Below, in pieces: positions 18,004 to 27,530 of a stretch of DNA of 64,000 bases. The stretch spans positions 930,001 to 994,000 of the forward strand of contig NZ_CP093384.1 in assembly GCF_022655055.1 (NCBI RefSeq), in the 5' to 3' direction. The notes beneath the pieces were generated by a model. The model did not search any database and was not told the DNA's origin. It saw only the letters and a list, made by a program, of their open reading frames with translations. Numbering within the stretch: the stretch's first letter is position 1; the number at the start of each line of letters is the position of its first letter. Source of the stretch: Vagococcus sp. CY52-2. GTDB taxonomy: Bacteria; Bacillota; Bacilli; Lactobacillales; Vagococcaceae. Made by a program: the position numbers and the translations under genes.

Positions 18004-18328
18004 TATTTATGAAATGATTCCTCATGGACTAGAGAACGCTAAGCGAGTTAAAGATATCTCAACACCGTTAAAACTTGATGAAAGAGAAGTGCATAATGCA
18101 ATTAATTCAATGTGCCATAAAAATATACCTATTTGTTCGTCAAGAAAAGAACCTTTTGGTGTGTACATTCCTTTAAACGAAGAAGAAAGACGAATAGGAT
18201 TAGTATCTTTAACTAATCAAGTAAATAATATGAGCGCTCGTGTTGAATTAGTTGGAAGAATAGATTTAAATTCATGGGAAGAAACGATTGAAACAACTTA
18301 TCAGGCTAAACTACATGATGAATACTAG
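17960..18328 (+). CDS. Small winged-helix-like protein of phage type
   Basis: 122 residues. ATG at 17960 follows AGAGGAG. A helical N-terminal half (SIYEMIPHGLENAKRVKDISTPLKLDEREVHNAINSMCHKNIPICSSR) followed by a wing-type segment PFGVYIPLNEEERRIGLVSLTNQVNNMSARVELV. The pattern of a short HTH, a P[IL]xSS/CSS turn, then GxYxPxNEEE and a long helix is familiar from small phage-encoded DNA-binding proteins. No phage genes adjoin it. It lies downstream of two NrdR-box-like sites and a structured leader, so control by nucleotide supply is possible. Function not known. Confidence 0.7.
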   Translation: MKNLKKYVLSTQESSIYEMIPHGLENAKRVKDISTPLKLDEREVHNAINSMCHKNIPICSSRKEPFGVYIPLNEEERRIGLVSLTNQVNNMSARVELVGRIDLNSWEETIETTYQAKLHDEY

Positions 18329-18821
18329 CAGTAACTAAAAAATCTAGTTATTAGCTTAATAGATTTTAGAAAAAATGAAATAGCATTATGAAATTTGTTA
18401 AAGGTCAATTAATTCTATAAAGAAAAAAATTAGCTAATAATCGTTTTAGAAAACATAAATATTAAAAAAGGTTACAAATGCTGATACAAATGATTTAAGT
18501 GATTGAGTACCTAGTCAATCAGTATAAAAAATTTGTATCAGCTTTAAAATTTGTCATGCATTTAAATGTAGGTTTTCCTCTTATTGTTGAATAGTCATGA
18601 TAATTTGATTTGAAAATACATTAAAAGTAAACAATAACATTAATGATTCCAAGCATAGATATTTTACCTTAAAGCATTTCTTTATAACTTTTTCACTATT
18701 TGTAATTTAATACGTTATATTAAAAAGTTACCATAAATAACACAAATCATACTGTTAATAGCATTTAAAAAAATTTGATTAGTGTTATAATAAGATTAAT
18801 GATGAAAAGTGAGGCGAATAT
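18329..18821. other. AT-rich gap with a nested inverted repeat
   Basis: 493 bases without a gene. The only structure seen is at 18480-18542: a perfect 12-base inverted repeat GCTGATACAAAT (18480-18491) / ATTTGTATCAGC (18531-18542) enclosing a second stem GATTGA (18501-18506) / TCAATC (18515-18520). No T-run follows directly on the plus strand. The trmK promoter (TGT-TATAAT, 18783-18791) is at the right end. Confidence 0.6.
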
Positions 18822-19523
18822 ATGGATTATCAACAATTATCAAACCGTTTGGAAGCAGTAGCAAATTTAGTGCCACAGGATAGCTTTTTAGCTGATATCG
18901 GCTCTGACCATGCGTATTTGCCTGCTCATTTAATATTAAATAATCAGATTACAGGAGCTATTGCCGGTGAAGTCGTCAAAGGTCCATATGAATCTGCTGA
19001 AAGATTGGTCAATGATTTATTACTGACAGATAAAATAGATGTTAGATTAGGAGATGGCTTAGAAGTCATCAAACCTTATGATAACGTAAGTGCTATCACG
19101 ATTTGTGGGATGGGTGGCACACTCATTCGAGATATTTTAGAACGTGGCAAACACAAGAAATGCCTAACACGTAAAGAATTATTAATCTTGCAACCAAACG
19201 TTGGCTCTCATGTCCTAAGACGTTGGTTGGTAGAGAATCATTACATCATTCAAGATGAAAAAATATTGAGTGAGAATGATAAAACATACGAAATTATTGT
19301 TGCTGAAGCATCTGATAAAAAAGTAGAGCTAACTGAATCAGAAGAATTATTTGGCCCCATTTTGATGAATGAATCATCTGAAGTGTTTAAAGCAAAATGG
19401 CAATTTGAATTAGAACAATATGAACGCGTAATACGTCAGTTGTCTCAATCTAAAACAAGCCAAGATGAAAAAATAGCACAAATCAATCATCAGTGTGATT
19501 TAATCAAGGAGGTACTGTCGTGA
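18822..19523 (+). CDS. trmK: tRNA (adenine-22-N1)-methyltransferase
   Basis: 233 residues, class I SAM-dependent methyltransferase that modifies A22 of tRNA. SAM-binding motif I is LADIGSDHAYLPAHLI; family segments ICGMGGTLIRDIL and LILQPNVGSHVLRRWL are present, with a helical C-terminal domain. Start ATG after GTGAGGCG. Overlaps the Nif3-like gene by four bases (GTGA); this gene pair is conserved in Firmicutes. Confidence 0.95.
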   Translation: MDYQQLSNRLEAVANLVPQDSFLADIGSDHAYLPAHLILNNQITGAIAGEVVKGPYESAERLVNDLLLTDKIDVRLGDGLEVIKPYDNVSAITICGMGGTLIRDILERGKHKKCLTRKELLILQPNVGSHVLRRWLVENHYIIQDEKILSENDKTYEIIVAEASDKKVELTESEELFGPILMNESSEVFKAKWQFELEQYERVIRQLSQSKTSQDEKIAQINHQCDLIKEVLS

Positions 19524-20638
19524 AAATAACAGGAGCTGAATTTATTAAACAATTTGAATCAGTCGTCCCACTAGAACTTGCTGAAGATAATGATCCAGTT
19601 GGGTTACATATTGGCACGCTTAATAAACCGATTAATCGTGTGATGATGACACTAGATGTTAGACCTGATGTGGTGCAAGAAGCGATTGATAAAAAGATTG
19701 ATTTAATCGTGGCGAAACATCCGCCGATTTTTCGTCCAGTGAAGCATTTGTTGGTCGATGATTTTCAAACTAAAATGTATGCTGATTTATTAAAGCATGA
19801 CATCGCCGTCTACGCTGCACATACTAACATGGATATTGTCGATAATGGGTTGAATGACTTGTTTTGTGAGATGTTGGGTATTGACGTGACGGATTATTTA
19901 CGTCAAACTCACGAATATTTTTACCGTAAGTTAGTAGTTTATGTGCCGACAACTCATGCAGAGTCACTACGAGAAGCATTTGGTGCTGCAGGCATCGGTG
20001 CTTACCATGATTATGATTACACAAGTTTTTCATCTAGCGGAACAGGTCGTTTTCGTCCACTTGAAAAGGCTCAACCAGCAATTGGTGAGAATAACGAGCT
20101 GACAAGTGTTGAAGAAGAAAAAATTGAAGTGATGTTTTTACCCCAAGAGTACCCAACAGTGCTGTCAATTATTAATGAGTATCACCCGTATGAAGAGCCG
20201 ATGTTTGATATTTTCCCACTAGAAAATATATCAAAAACATATGGAATCGGTCGTATGGGTACTCTACCACAACCAATGCCATTGCTTGATTTTGTTGAAA
20301 AAGTTAAACAGACATTTGGCTTAAATGCCATTCGTTTAACGACTGACACAAAAGATAAACAAGTAAAAACAGTGGCTATTTGTGGTGGTAGTGGTGAGAA
20401 ATTTTATAAAGACGCTCTTAAAAAAGGGGCAGATGTGTATATTACCGGAGATGTGTATTATCATACGGCTCATGATATGATGGAAGAAGGGTTATCAGTG
20501 ATTGACCCAGGACATTATATAGAGTCAGTTTGTAAAAAATACTATGTTGAGTTATTTAATCAATGGAAACAACAAAATGATTGGGATGTCACGTTTATCG
20601 AAAGTGACGTGAATACTAATCCATTTGAAATAATATAA
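19520..20638 (+). CDS. Nif3-like dinuclear metal centre protein (GTP cyclohydrolase I type 2 homolog)
   Basis: 372 residues, long form with an inserted PII/CutA-like middle domain (about 130-235), as in Firmicutes. Metal-binding residues are in KHPPIF, AAHTNMD and the C-terminal [11 protein letters not shown] and DPGHYIE segments. The biochemical role is unresolved; the family name includes GTP cyclohydrolase I type 2, but this is not proven. GTG start with GGAGG inside the trmK gene; translationally coupled. Confidence 0.93.
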   Translation: MKITGAEFIKQFESVVPLELAEDNDPVGLHIGTLNKPINRVMMTLDVRPDVVQEAIDKKIDLIVAKHPPIFRPVKHLLVDDFQTKMYADLLKHDIAVYAAHTNMDIVDNGLNDLFCEMLGIDVTDYLRQTHEYFYRKLVVYVPTTHAESLREAFGAAGIGAYHDYDYTSFSSSGTGRFRPLEKAQPAIGENNELTSVEEEKIEVMFLPQEYPTVLSIINEYHPYEEPMFDIFPLENISKTYGIGRMGTLPQPMPLLDFVEKVKQTFGLNAIRLTTDTKDKQVKTVAICGGSGEKFYKDALKKGADVYITGDVYYHTAHDMMEEGLSVIDPGHYIESVCKKYYVELFNQWKQQNDWDVTFIESDVNTNPFEII

Positions 20639-20651
20639 GGGAGTGTCAATT

Positions 20652-21887
20652 ATGTATACAAATTTAGTACCAAGATTTATCAAGTATGTTAAGACAGAAA
20701 CAAGATCGGACGCAACAAGCAAGACAACACCATCAACACCAACTCAAATTGCCTTTGCTAAAGAGTTGAAAAAAGAATTAGAAGATATTGGGATGTCAGA
20801 TGTATTCCATAACGAAGAAAACGGATTTGTGATTGCGACATTACCAAGCAATACAGATAAAGACGTGCGTAGCATTGGATTTATCGCACATATGGATACA
20901 GCTGATTTTAACGCTGTTGGTGTGAACCCACAATTTGTAGAAAATTACGATGGTCAAAGTGATATTCCTTTAGACAAAGAAGGCAAGTTTAAGTTAACCG
21001 TTAAAGATTTCCCTAACTTAGCTAACTATAAAGGTCAAACATTGATTACAACGGACGGTTCAACTCTTTTAGGAGCAGATGATAAATCAGGTATCGCTGA
21101 AATTATGACTGCGATGGAATATTTAGTGAATCATCCAGAAATTAAACATGGTAAAATCATGGTAGCGTTTGGTCCAGACGAAGAAATCGGTGTTGGAGCG
21201 GATAAATTTAATGTCGAAGAATTCCCAGTAGACTTTGCTTATACGATGGATGGTGGACCAGTTGGTGAATTACAATTTGAAACATTTAGTGCTGCTCAAG
21301 CAGAAATTTCAATTGAAGGTAAAAACGTTCACCCAGGTACAGCAAAAGACACCATGATTAATGCCTTGCAAGTAGCCATTGACTTACATAATAAATTACC
21401 ACAAGATGAAGTTCCTGAAAAAACAGATGGATATGAAGGATTCTTCCATTTATTACAATTAGATGGTGTGCCTGATGAAGCAACGATGACTTACATTATT
21501 CGTGATCATGACCGTGAAAAATTTGAAGCACGTAAATCACTACTTGAATCCATCGTAAAAGAATTTAACGACAACTTTGGTCAAGAACGTGTGTCATTAA
21601 ACTTATTTGACCAATACTACAACATGCGTGAAGTTATCGAAAAAGATATGAGTATCATTGATTTAGTAGACGAAGCAATGCGTAATTTAGACATTGAACC
21701 AAATAAAGCACCCGTACGCGGTGGAACAGACGGTTCTAAAATTTCTTACATGGGATTACCTACACCAAATATTTTTGCTGGTGGGGAAAACATGCATGGA
21801 CGTTTTGAATATGTGGCAGTTGAAAGCATGGAAAAAGCGACTAGCTTAATCGTAGAAATTGTTAAACTTAATGAAGAAAAAGCGTAA
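20652..21887 (+). CDS. pepT: Peptidase T (tripeptide aminopeptidase)
   Basis: 411 residues, M20B metallopeptidase that releases the N-terminal residue of tripeptides in the cytoplasm. Zinc-site segments: [35 protein letters not shown], and the C-terminal histidine in [12 protein letters not shown]; dimerisation domain in between. ATG at 20652 is chosen (AAGGGAG 8 bases upstream); the GTG at 20643 is part of that site. Downstream terminator. Confidence 0.96.
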   Translation: MYTNLVPRFIKYVKTETRSDATSKTTPSTPTQIAFAKELKKELEDIGMSDVFHNEENGFVIATLPSNTDKDVRSIGFIAHMDTADFNAVGVNPQFVENYDGQSDIPLDKEGKFKLTVKDFPNLANYKGQTLITTDGSTLLGADDKSGIAEIMTAMEYLVNHPEIKHGKIMVAFGPDEEIGVGADKFNVEEFPVDFAYTMDGGPVGELQFETFSAAQAEISIEGKNVHPGTAKDTMINALQVAIDLHNKLPQDEVPEKTDGYEGFFHLLQLDGVPDEATMTYIIRDHDREKFEARKSLLESIVKEFNDNFGQERVSLNLFDQYYNMREVIEKDMSIIDLVDEAMRNLDIEPNKAPVRGGTDGSKISYMGLPTPNIFAGGENMHGRFEYVAVESMEKATSLIVEIVKLNEEKA

Positions 21888-21895
21888 ATAGTTTG

Positions 21896-21925
21896 AAGAC
21901 TCGGTGATAATCGAGTCTTTTTTAT
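21896..21925 (+). terminator. Terminator after pepT
   Basis: AAGACTCG and CGAGTCTT, perfect 8-base stem with 8-base loop, followed by TTTTTT. Confidence 0.88.
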
Positions 21926-22026
21926 GTCTTTTGATGAAAACTGTCGTTTTAAAGACCTAAAAAGTGTGGTTTTAATCACTTATATATATTAGAATAAACT
22001 TAACAGTTTGATGTCGAGTCTTTTTG

Positions 22027-22056
22027 TTTGACCTATTTTGACCTATGGTGTAAAAT
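22027..22056 (+). promoter_or_regulatory. CtsR operator overlapping the clpB promoter
   Basis: TTTGACC-TAT-TTTGACC (22027-22043) is the exact reverse complement of the CtsR heat-shock operator GGTCAAA-NAN-GGTCAAA. The -35 TTGACC (22028-22033) is inside it, and TAAAAT (22051-22056) lies 17 bases further, so bound CtsR would block polymerase. No HrcA CIRCE element seen here. Confidence 0.9.
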
Positions 22057-22089
22057 ATATTTTGTAGTTAAGAATAAGGGGGTAATGAT

Positions 22090-24687
22090 ATGAATATAGA
22101 AAAAATGACTACGACATTGCAACAAGCAATCGCAGAAGCGCAACAAGTTGCAATCACTCGAAAAAATCAAGAGATTGATATTGTCCACTTATGGAAAATA
22201 TTCTTACAACCCAATCATTTTGCTAGAAACTTATATGCCGGTATTGGCTTAGATGTTGATGCATTTGAAAGAGAAGTCGATAATGAATTAGATAAATTAC
22301 CAACCGTTAGTGGAAATGTCCAATATGGACAAAACTTAAGTCAAAACTTGTTTCACTTATTGCAAGAAGCAGATAAAATTAGAGAATCATTTAATGACGA
22401 CTATTTGTCAACCGAAGTAGTGGTTTTAGCCTTAATGAAACTTAAAAACTTTAGTTTAACCCGTTTCTTAATGGCACAAAAAGTGACCGAAGCTGAACTA
22501 ACTGAACGTATTAAAGATTTGAGAGGAGGAGAACGTGTGACTAGTCAAAATCAAGAAGAACAATATGAAGCACTAGAAAAATACGGAACAAACCTTAATG
22601 AAGCAGTAAAATCTGGAAAACAAGATCCAATCATTGGGCGTGACGAAGAAATTCGTGATGTGATTCGTATTTTATCACGTAAAACAAAAAATAATCCAGT
22701 ATTAATCGGTGAACCTGGTGTTGGTAAAACAGCCATCATCGAAGGATTAGCACAACGTATTGTGAAAAAAGACGTTCCTGAAAACTTAAAAAATAAAACC
22801 ATCATCTCATTAGATATGGGGTCATTGATTGCTGGAGCGAAATTCAGAGGGGAATTTGAAGAACGTCTAAAAGCAGTTCTAAAAGAAGTCAAAAATAGCG
22901 ATGGCGAAATTATTTTGTTCATCGATGAAATTCATACAATAGTAGGGGCTGGGAAAACAGAAGGTAGTATGGATGCCGGAAACTTACTTAAACCAATGCT
23001 TGCTCGTGGTGAGTTGCATTGTATTGGGGCGACAACACTTGATGAGTACCGTGAATACATGGAAACTGATAAAGCGTTAGAAAGACGTTTCCAAAAAGTA
23101 TTAGTGAAAGAACCAACTGTAGAAGATACCATTAGTATTTTACGTGGATTGAAAGAACGTTTTGAAATCCATCATGGGGTAAACATTCACGATAACGCGT
23201 TAGTCGCTGCAAGTACATTGTCTAATCGCTACATCACTGATCGTTACTTACCAGATAAAGCAATTGATTTAGTCGACGAAGCGTGTGCGACTATTCGTGT
23301 TGAGATGAATTCAATGCCAACTGAATTAGACCAAGTAACGAGACGTTTGATGCAATTAGAAATTGAAGAAGCAGCTCTTAAAAAAGAAGATGACGATGCA
23401 AGTAAAAAACGTTTAGACATTCTTCAAGGTGAGTTGGCTGAATTAAGAGAAGAAGCCAATACACTAAAAATGCAATGGGAGACTGAAAAAGAAGAATTAA
23501 ACAAAATAAATGAAAAACGTTCTGAGTTGGATCAAGCCAGAACACAACTTGAAAACGCAGAAAGTAACTACGATTTAGAAGAAGCTGCTGTGTTACGTCA
23601 TGGAACGATTCCAAAACTTGAAAAAGAGTTAAAAGAATTAGAAGAAAAAGAAAAACATGATGGCCGTATGGTACAAGAAGTGGTAACTGACAAAGAAATC
23701 GCAGTTGTAGTTGGTCGTTTGACTGGTATCCCTGTGAAACGACTTGAAGAAGGCGAAAGAGAAAAAATCTTACGCTTAAACGAAACACTCCATAAACGTG
23801 TGATTGGTCAAGATGAGGCAGTCGATGCGGTGTCTGATGCGGTGATTCGCTCTCGTGCTGGATTGCAAGACCCTAATCGTCCACTTGGGTCATTCCTATT
23901 CTTAGGACCTACTGGTGTGGGTAAAACAGAGTTAGCGAAATCATTAGCTGAAAACTTGTTTGATTCTGAAGACCATATGGTACGTTTGGATATGAGTGAG
24001 TACATGGAAAAACATAGCGTGTCTCGTTTAGTCGGAGCTCCTCCTGGATATGTTGGTTACGAGGAAGGTGGCCAATTAACAGAGGCAGTAAGAAGAAGTC
24101 CGTACACTATTGTCTTGCTTGATGAAATTGAAAAAGCTCATCCAGATGTGTTTAACATTTTACTTCAAGTGCTAGATGATGGTCGTTTGACTGACTCTAA
24201 AGGTCGTGTCGTTGACTTTAAAAACACTGTGTTAATCATGACAAGTAATATTGGGTCTCAACTATTGCTTGATGGCGTAGATGAAGATGGAAACGTATCT
24301 GAGAGTGCTAAAGAAGGGGTTCTTGACATGTTACGTGGTCACTTCAAACCAGAATTCTTAAACCGTATTGATGATACTATCTTGTTTAGTCCGCTTACTC
24401 TAGACAACGTGAAAGATATCATCGTGAAAATGACTGAAAGCTTAACAAGACGTTTAGCTCATCAAGATATCAAATTAACAATCTCTGAGGATGCGAAAAC
24501 TTGGATTGCTGAACAAGCATACGATCCAATTTACGGCGCTCGTCCAATCAAACGTTTCTTAACAAAAGAAGTGGAAACACCTCTTGCTAAAGAAATTGTT
24601 GCTGGAAAAATTGGTCCTAAAACAGACGTCATGATTGAAGTAGTAGAGGGTAAATTATCATTTACTGCATTACAAACCGAAGAGTAG
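22090..24687 (+). CDS. clpB: ATP-dependent disaggregase ClpB
   Basis: 865 residues. Order: Clp N-domain (1-145), first AAA+ module with Walker A GEPGVGKT at 207-214 and Walker [11 protein letters not shown], the ClpB-specific coiled-coil middle domain (about 400-530, rich in E/K/L), second AAA+ module with GPTGVGKT at 606-613 and [10 protein letters not shown], and the C-terminal sensor region GARPIKRFL. The middle domain and lack of an IGF/IGL ClpP loop separate it from ClpC and ClpE. It resolubilises aggregated proteins together with DnaK. Monocistronic, under CtsR. Confidence 0.97.
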   Translation: MNIEKMTTTLQQAIAEAQQVAITRKNQEIDIVHLWKIFLQPNHFARNLYAGIGLDVDAFEREVDNELDKLPTVSGNVQYGQNLSQNLFHLLQEADKIRESFNDDYLSTEVVVLALMKLKNFSLTRFLMAQKVTEAELTERIKDLRGGERVTSQNQEEQYEALEKYGTNLNEAVKSGKQDPIIGRDEEIRDVIRILSRKTKNNPVLIGEPGVGKTAIIEGLAQRIVKKDVPENLKNKTIISLDMGSLIAGAKFRGEFEERLKAVLKEVKNSDGEIILFIDEIHTIVGAGKTEGSMDAGNLLKPMLARGELHCIGATTLDEYREYMETDKALERRFQKVLVKEPTVEDTISILRGLKERFEIHHGVNIHDNALVAASTLSNRYITDRYLPDKAIDLVDEACATIRVEMNSMPTELDQVTRRLMQLEIEEAALKKEDDDASKKRLDILQGELAELREEANTLKMQWETEKEELNKINEKRSELDQARTQLENAESNYDLEEAAVLRHGTIPKLEKELKELEEKEKHDGRMVQEVVTDKEIAVVVGRLTGIPVKRLEEGEREKILRLNETLHKRVIGQDEAVDAVSDAVIRSRAGLQDPNRPLGSFLFLGPTGVGKTELAKSLAENLFDSEDHMVRLDMSEYMEKHSVSRLVGAPPGYVGYEEGGQLTEAVRRSPYTIVLLDEIEKAHPDVFNILLQVLDDGRLTDSKGRVVDFKNTVLIMTSNIGSQLLLDGVDEDGNVSESAKEGVLDMLRGHFKPEFLNRIDDTILFSPLTLDNVKDIIVKMTESLTRRLAHQDIKLTISEDAKTWIAEQAYDPIYGARPIKRFLTKEVETPLAKEIVAGKIGPKTDVMIEVVEGKLSFTALQTEE

Positions 24688-24697
24688 TATAATAAAA

Positions 24698-24729
24698 GGC
24701 AAAGATGTTAAATCATCTTTGCTTTTTTT
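24698..24729 (+). terminator. Terminator after clpB
   Basis: GCAAAGATG and CATCTTTGC, perfect 9-base stem, then seven T. Confidence 0.9.
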
Positions 24730-24749
24730 AATAAGGAGAGGAGCTAATC

Positions 24750-25352
24750 ATGAAACATAAAAAACAATTATTAGTAGTGGGATTATTAAGTATGACAGTA
24801 ATCATGTTATCAGGTTGCCAAGATATTATGAATTCTTTTAAGCAGTTTGAACAAAGTTTTAAAGGTTTAGAGATGACTGTTAGAACGTATGATGAACAAA
24901 GCCAAGTGATGGATAAAGTTCAAGGAAAATCTGTCAAAATTGAACGAGATAATACCTTCGACACAGATGAAGACAGTAAAGACTCCAGTGTGATTCAAAT
25001 TACTGTCGGTAAAAATGAAATGCATCATGTTGGCTCATCAATGATTATTGAGGAAAAAGGACTAACCAACGTTTTTGATGAATATGCTGACAAAGTAGAT
25101 ATCAACAATACTAAAAGAAGTGTGCCAATGATTAACTCAATGGTGAATGATTTTAGTAATTCGTTTAAAGGAAAAGACAAAGTGATTTTGATAAGAAGTC
25201 AAAATGGAACCCCGCTAGCAACTTATGCTGGAAATAAAGTATCAATGTATTCAACGGATGTGCCAAAAAGTACAGGGATTTTAATTGATGGAAAATATTT
25301 GTTTATTTACCGATGTGATTACACGATTTATGATAAAGCATTAGTTGATTAA
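24750..25352 (+). CDS. DUF5052-like lipoprotein
   Basis: 200 residues with lipoprotein signal peptide; lipobox LSGC gives modified C23. The mature part starts with a short helix (FKQFEQSFKGLEMTVRTYDEQ) followed by beta-rich sequence with GKSVKIERD and SVIQITVGKNEMHHVGSSMIIEEKG. This layout matches DUF5052 lipoproteins of streptococci and enterococci; assignment from memory, function unknown. AAGGAGAGGAG precedes the ATG; no separate promoter is obvious after the clpB terminator. Confidence 0.75.
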   Translation: MKHKKQLLVVGLLSMTVIMLSGCQDIMNSFKQFEQSFKGLEMTVRTYDEQSQVMDKVQGKSVKIERDNTFDTDEDSKDSSVIQITVGKNEMHHVGSSMIIEEKGLTNVFDEYADKVDINNTKRSVPMINSMVNDFSNSFKGKDKVILIRSQNGTPLATYAGNKVSMYSTDVPKSTGILIDGKYLFIYRCDYTIYDKALVD

Positions 25353-25364
25353 TCTTTAATATTG

Positions 25365-25396
25365 AAAAGAAGCGATTATTATGGCTTCTTTTTTTA
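25365..25396 (+). terminator. Terminator after the DUF5052-like gene
   Basis: AAGAAGC and GCTTCTT stem with 10-base loop, then a long T run. Confidence 0.83.
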
Positions 25397-25613
25397 GTTA
25401 ATCTGATAGGTTTCATTGTATGTATAAAGAAATCATATTGATTTTTTTATGTTATTTTCCAATTATATTACTCTTTTAAAGTAATGATGAGTGAAATAAT
25501 AGGATTGAGAGCGTTTTTAAATGATAGGATTTTAGTAAAATAATGTCATTTGAGTTAAAAAATACTTATTTTGTGATACCATGATAGGTATATTAGATTA
25601 GGAGGAAGTTAGT

Positions 25614-26051
25614 ATGACAGTTCAAACATTTAAAACAGTAGCAGAGAATACTCAAGGAGTACAAGTTTCCGTAAAATCAAGAGGTTTTGAATTTATATTA
25701 GATGAACCTAAAAATCTAGGCGGAAATGATACTGGAATGAATCCAGTGGAAGCGTTATTAGGTGCATTAGGGGCTTGTAAGGTCATCGTAGCTAAGAGCT
25801 TTGCTGCTTATCATAAAATTAATCTAAAATCTATCAAAGTAGAAGTAGAAGGCGAATTAGATACAGATGGTTTTTCAGGAAAAAATCCAAATGCTAAAGT
25901 TGGTTTTTCTAAAATCGTGTCAAATTTTTATATCGACGCTGATAACACAGACGAAGAAATTGCTGATTACGTGCGTTTTATCAACAAAACATGTCCAGTA
26001 GCCGATACAATTGAAAACGCTCCTGAAATGGAATCGTATATTATTAAATAA
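25614..26051 (+). CDS. OsmC-family peroxiredoxin-like protein
   Basis: 145 residues, OsmC/Ohr fold. The two redox cysteines are in GALGACKVIVAKSF and NKTCPVADTI; R in SRGFEFILDEP is the usual supporting arginine. NPVEALLGALGAC is the family hallmark. Cytoplasmic reduction of organic hydroperoxides or handling of sulfur species is expected; it is of the YhfA-like branch rather than clear Ohr. Ribosome site TTAGGAGG. A 261-base gap upstream holds its promoter but no striking element. Confidence 0.9.
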   Translation: MTVQTFKTVAENTQGVQVSVKSRGFEFILDEPKNLGGNDTGMNPVEALLGALGACKVIVAKSFAAYHKINLKSIKVEVEGELDTDGFSGKNPNAKVGFSKIVSNFYIDADNTDEEIADYVRFINKTCPVADTIENAPEMESYIIK

Positions 26052-26065
26052 TGTTTTCACTAGAC

Positions 26066-26089
26066 TAGTCCTTAGGGCTAATTTTTTTA
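26066..26089 (+). terminator. Probable short terminator after the OsmC-like gene
   Basis: TAGTCC and GGGCTA with a 3-base loop (one G-T pair), then ATTTTTTT. Short stem, hence moderate certainty. Confidence 0.5.
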
Positions 26090-26174
26090 TTGATTGGGTG
26101 CTAAATAAGATTAACAAAAGCCATTTAGTTTGGTATAATGCGTATTGTGTTATATATAAGGGAGGAGTGAATTA

Positions 26175-26498
26175 ATGGCAAATAATCAGTCGAACAATAA
26201 ATATCACTTATTATTAAAAGGGTTTTTGGTTATTTATGTGATTGAATTAATTTGGTTTTTATATTCTCAAATTATTAAACCACTAATGAATGGAAATACT
26301 TTAAATATGGGCTCAGTTGAGCTAGCTATTTTATTGGCAGTTGCTCTTATTGTTGTATTAATCTTTTACATGTTGAAAAAATCGCATAAAGTTAGCGGTA
26401 TTGTGTTATCTATTTTTGGTGTTAGTTTAATTCTTTTTGGTATTCTTGCCCCACTGTTAGATGTGTATATACCGTTTCTATGGCATTTATTCCACTAA
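26175..26498 (+). CDS. Small three-helix membrane protein
   Basis: 107 residues with three hydrophobic segments (about 13-34, 46-67, 73-97), a short basic loop KKSHK between the last two, and no signal cleavage site. Not recognised. TGG-TATAAT upstream at about 26133-26141 and a strong ribosome site (AGGGAGGAG) show it is expressed on its own. A good terminator follows. Confidence 0.75.
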   Translation: MANNQSNNKYHLLLKGFLVIYVIELIWFLYSQIIKPLMNGNTLNMGSVELAILLAVALIVVLIFYMLKKSHKVSGIVLSIFGVSLILFGILAPLLDVYIPFLWHLFH

Positions 26499-26508
26499 AT
26501 AAACAAGG

Positions 26509-26545
26509 AAAGTACAAAGTGAAATCTTTGTACTTTTTATTTATT
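26509..26545 (+). terminator. Terminator after the small membrane protein
   Basis: AAAGTACAAAG and CTTTGTACTTT, perfect 11-base stem, 6-base loop, then TTATTTATTT. Confidence 0.85.
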
Positions 26546-26616
26546 TAACGTTAAATTAGATGTTTTCTATCTAGAGGTATGTTAGAATAAATAAAGTGAA
26601 ATTAAAGGAATGATAA

Positions 26617-27414
26617 ATGATGAATTTTTCTGATAAGCGTAAACACTTTCGATTTCCTGTTTATGATGATGAGACAGGAGTCAAATTAAATAGACCATCA
26701 CAACAGTTGGGTGATAATGCTAAACGAACTGTGAGTAGTCAAGAAAATGACACAGTTATCTTAGATCCTATCGAAATGGTTTCTGAACCAAAATATTTTG
26801 GGGAAGATGGTTTGCCAGAGATGGAAATCGAACGAGCTGAACCGAATCGAAGTGTGCAACAAAAAATTAACGTAAAAAAAGCTAAAACACCTTTGACTTC
26901 TAAAACGGTGACACCAAAGAAAACAGCAGAAAAGACGGTTAACTTAAATAATAGCAATATTGAAATTAAGAAGATGACTAATCAGGTCTATGCTGAGCCT
27001 AGTGAACAAGAATATAAAGCACCACAATCATCTTTTTCTAATAAGTTATATGAGACAGATCAAAATGGCCAAGCTAAATACCGTAAACGACATCATAATC
27101 GTAAACCATTTTCTTCTTCTTATCACTTACCTGGAGAAAACCCACAAGATTTATTCAAACCTAAGTATATTCCAGCATCATTGATTGATGATAAACCAGC
27201 TAGTAATAGTGAGATTGAATCAACACAAGTCATGAAAGAGTTAAGACAATCGGCTAAAGACCATTTGTTAATGATGGATGAATTAGACCCAGTAGAAATG
27301 GTTGATGATACCACACCAATATCAGCTAAAAAAAATAATCGATTAGAAAAATCATTGTCTGGTATTATGCAAGATGAATCAAGACAAGACTCAGACAACT
27401 TTTATTTTGATTAG
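26617..27414 (+). CDS. Disordered, charged protein upstream of murC
   Basis: 265 residues, no membrane helix, very rich in K, E, N, S and P; most of it should be disordered. A short motif LDP(I/V)EMV occurs twice, at 49-55 and 223-229. The segment LFKPKYIPASLID resembles the F..(Y/V)PS.I linker of FtsK/SftA-type DNA translocases, and in Bacillus the gene before murC is sftA. It could therefore be a shortened relative that lost the motor domain, but this is speculation; no FtsK ATPase motif exists here. Start ATG after AAAGGA. A terminator separates it from murC. Confidence 0.6.
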   Translation: MMNFSDKRKHFRFPVYDDETGVKLNRPSQQLGDNAKRTVSSQENDTVILDPIEMVSEPKYFGEDGLPEMEIERAEPNRSVQQKINVKKAKTPLTSKTVTPKKTAEKTVNLNNSNIEIKKMTNQVYAEPSEQEYKAPQSSFSNKLYETDQNGQAKYRKRHHNRKPFSSSYHLPGENPQDLFKPKYIPASLIDDKPASNSEIESTQVMKELRQSAKDHLLMMDELDPVEMVDDTTPISAKKNNRLEKSLSGIMQDESRQDSDNFYFD

Positions 27415-27416
27415 GG

Positions 27417-27458
27417 AAATACTTACTGGAATCAGTGGATTCTTGTAAGTATTTTTTA
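27417..27458 (+). terminator. Terminator before murC
   Basis: AATACTTAC (27418-27426) and GTAAGTATT (27445-27453) with an inner GGAATC/GGATTC pairing, then TTTTTT. Confidence 0.85.
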
Positions 27459-27466
27459 TTGAATTG

Positions 27467-27503
27467 TTATCTTAATTGTAAGATAATACAGGATAGTCAT
27501 AAT
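27467..27503 (+). promoter_or_regulatory. Palindrome and promoter of murC
   Basis: TTATCTTA-ATTG-TAAGATAA (27467-27486) is a perfect inverted repeat. It overlaps a possible -35 TTGTAA (27476-27481) followed by CATAAT (27498-27503). Could be an operator; the regulator is unknown. Confidence 0.4.
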
Positions 27504-27530
27504 TTATTATATTAATAGAGGAGCTTTTCT

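Noticed and set aside
17600-18821. Prophage or integrated element
   Set aside because: Only one small phage-like gene is present; no integrase, att-like direct repeats or structural genes were seen.
22551-24005. Several minus-strand ORFs inside clpB
   Set aside because: Codon-bias shadows of a highly conserved gene on the plus strand.
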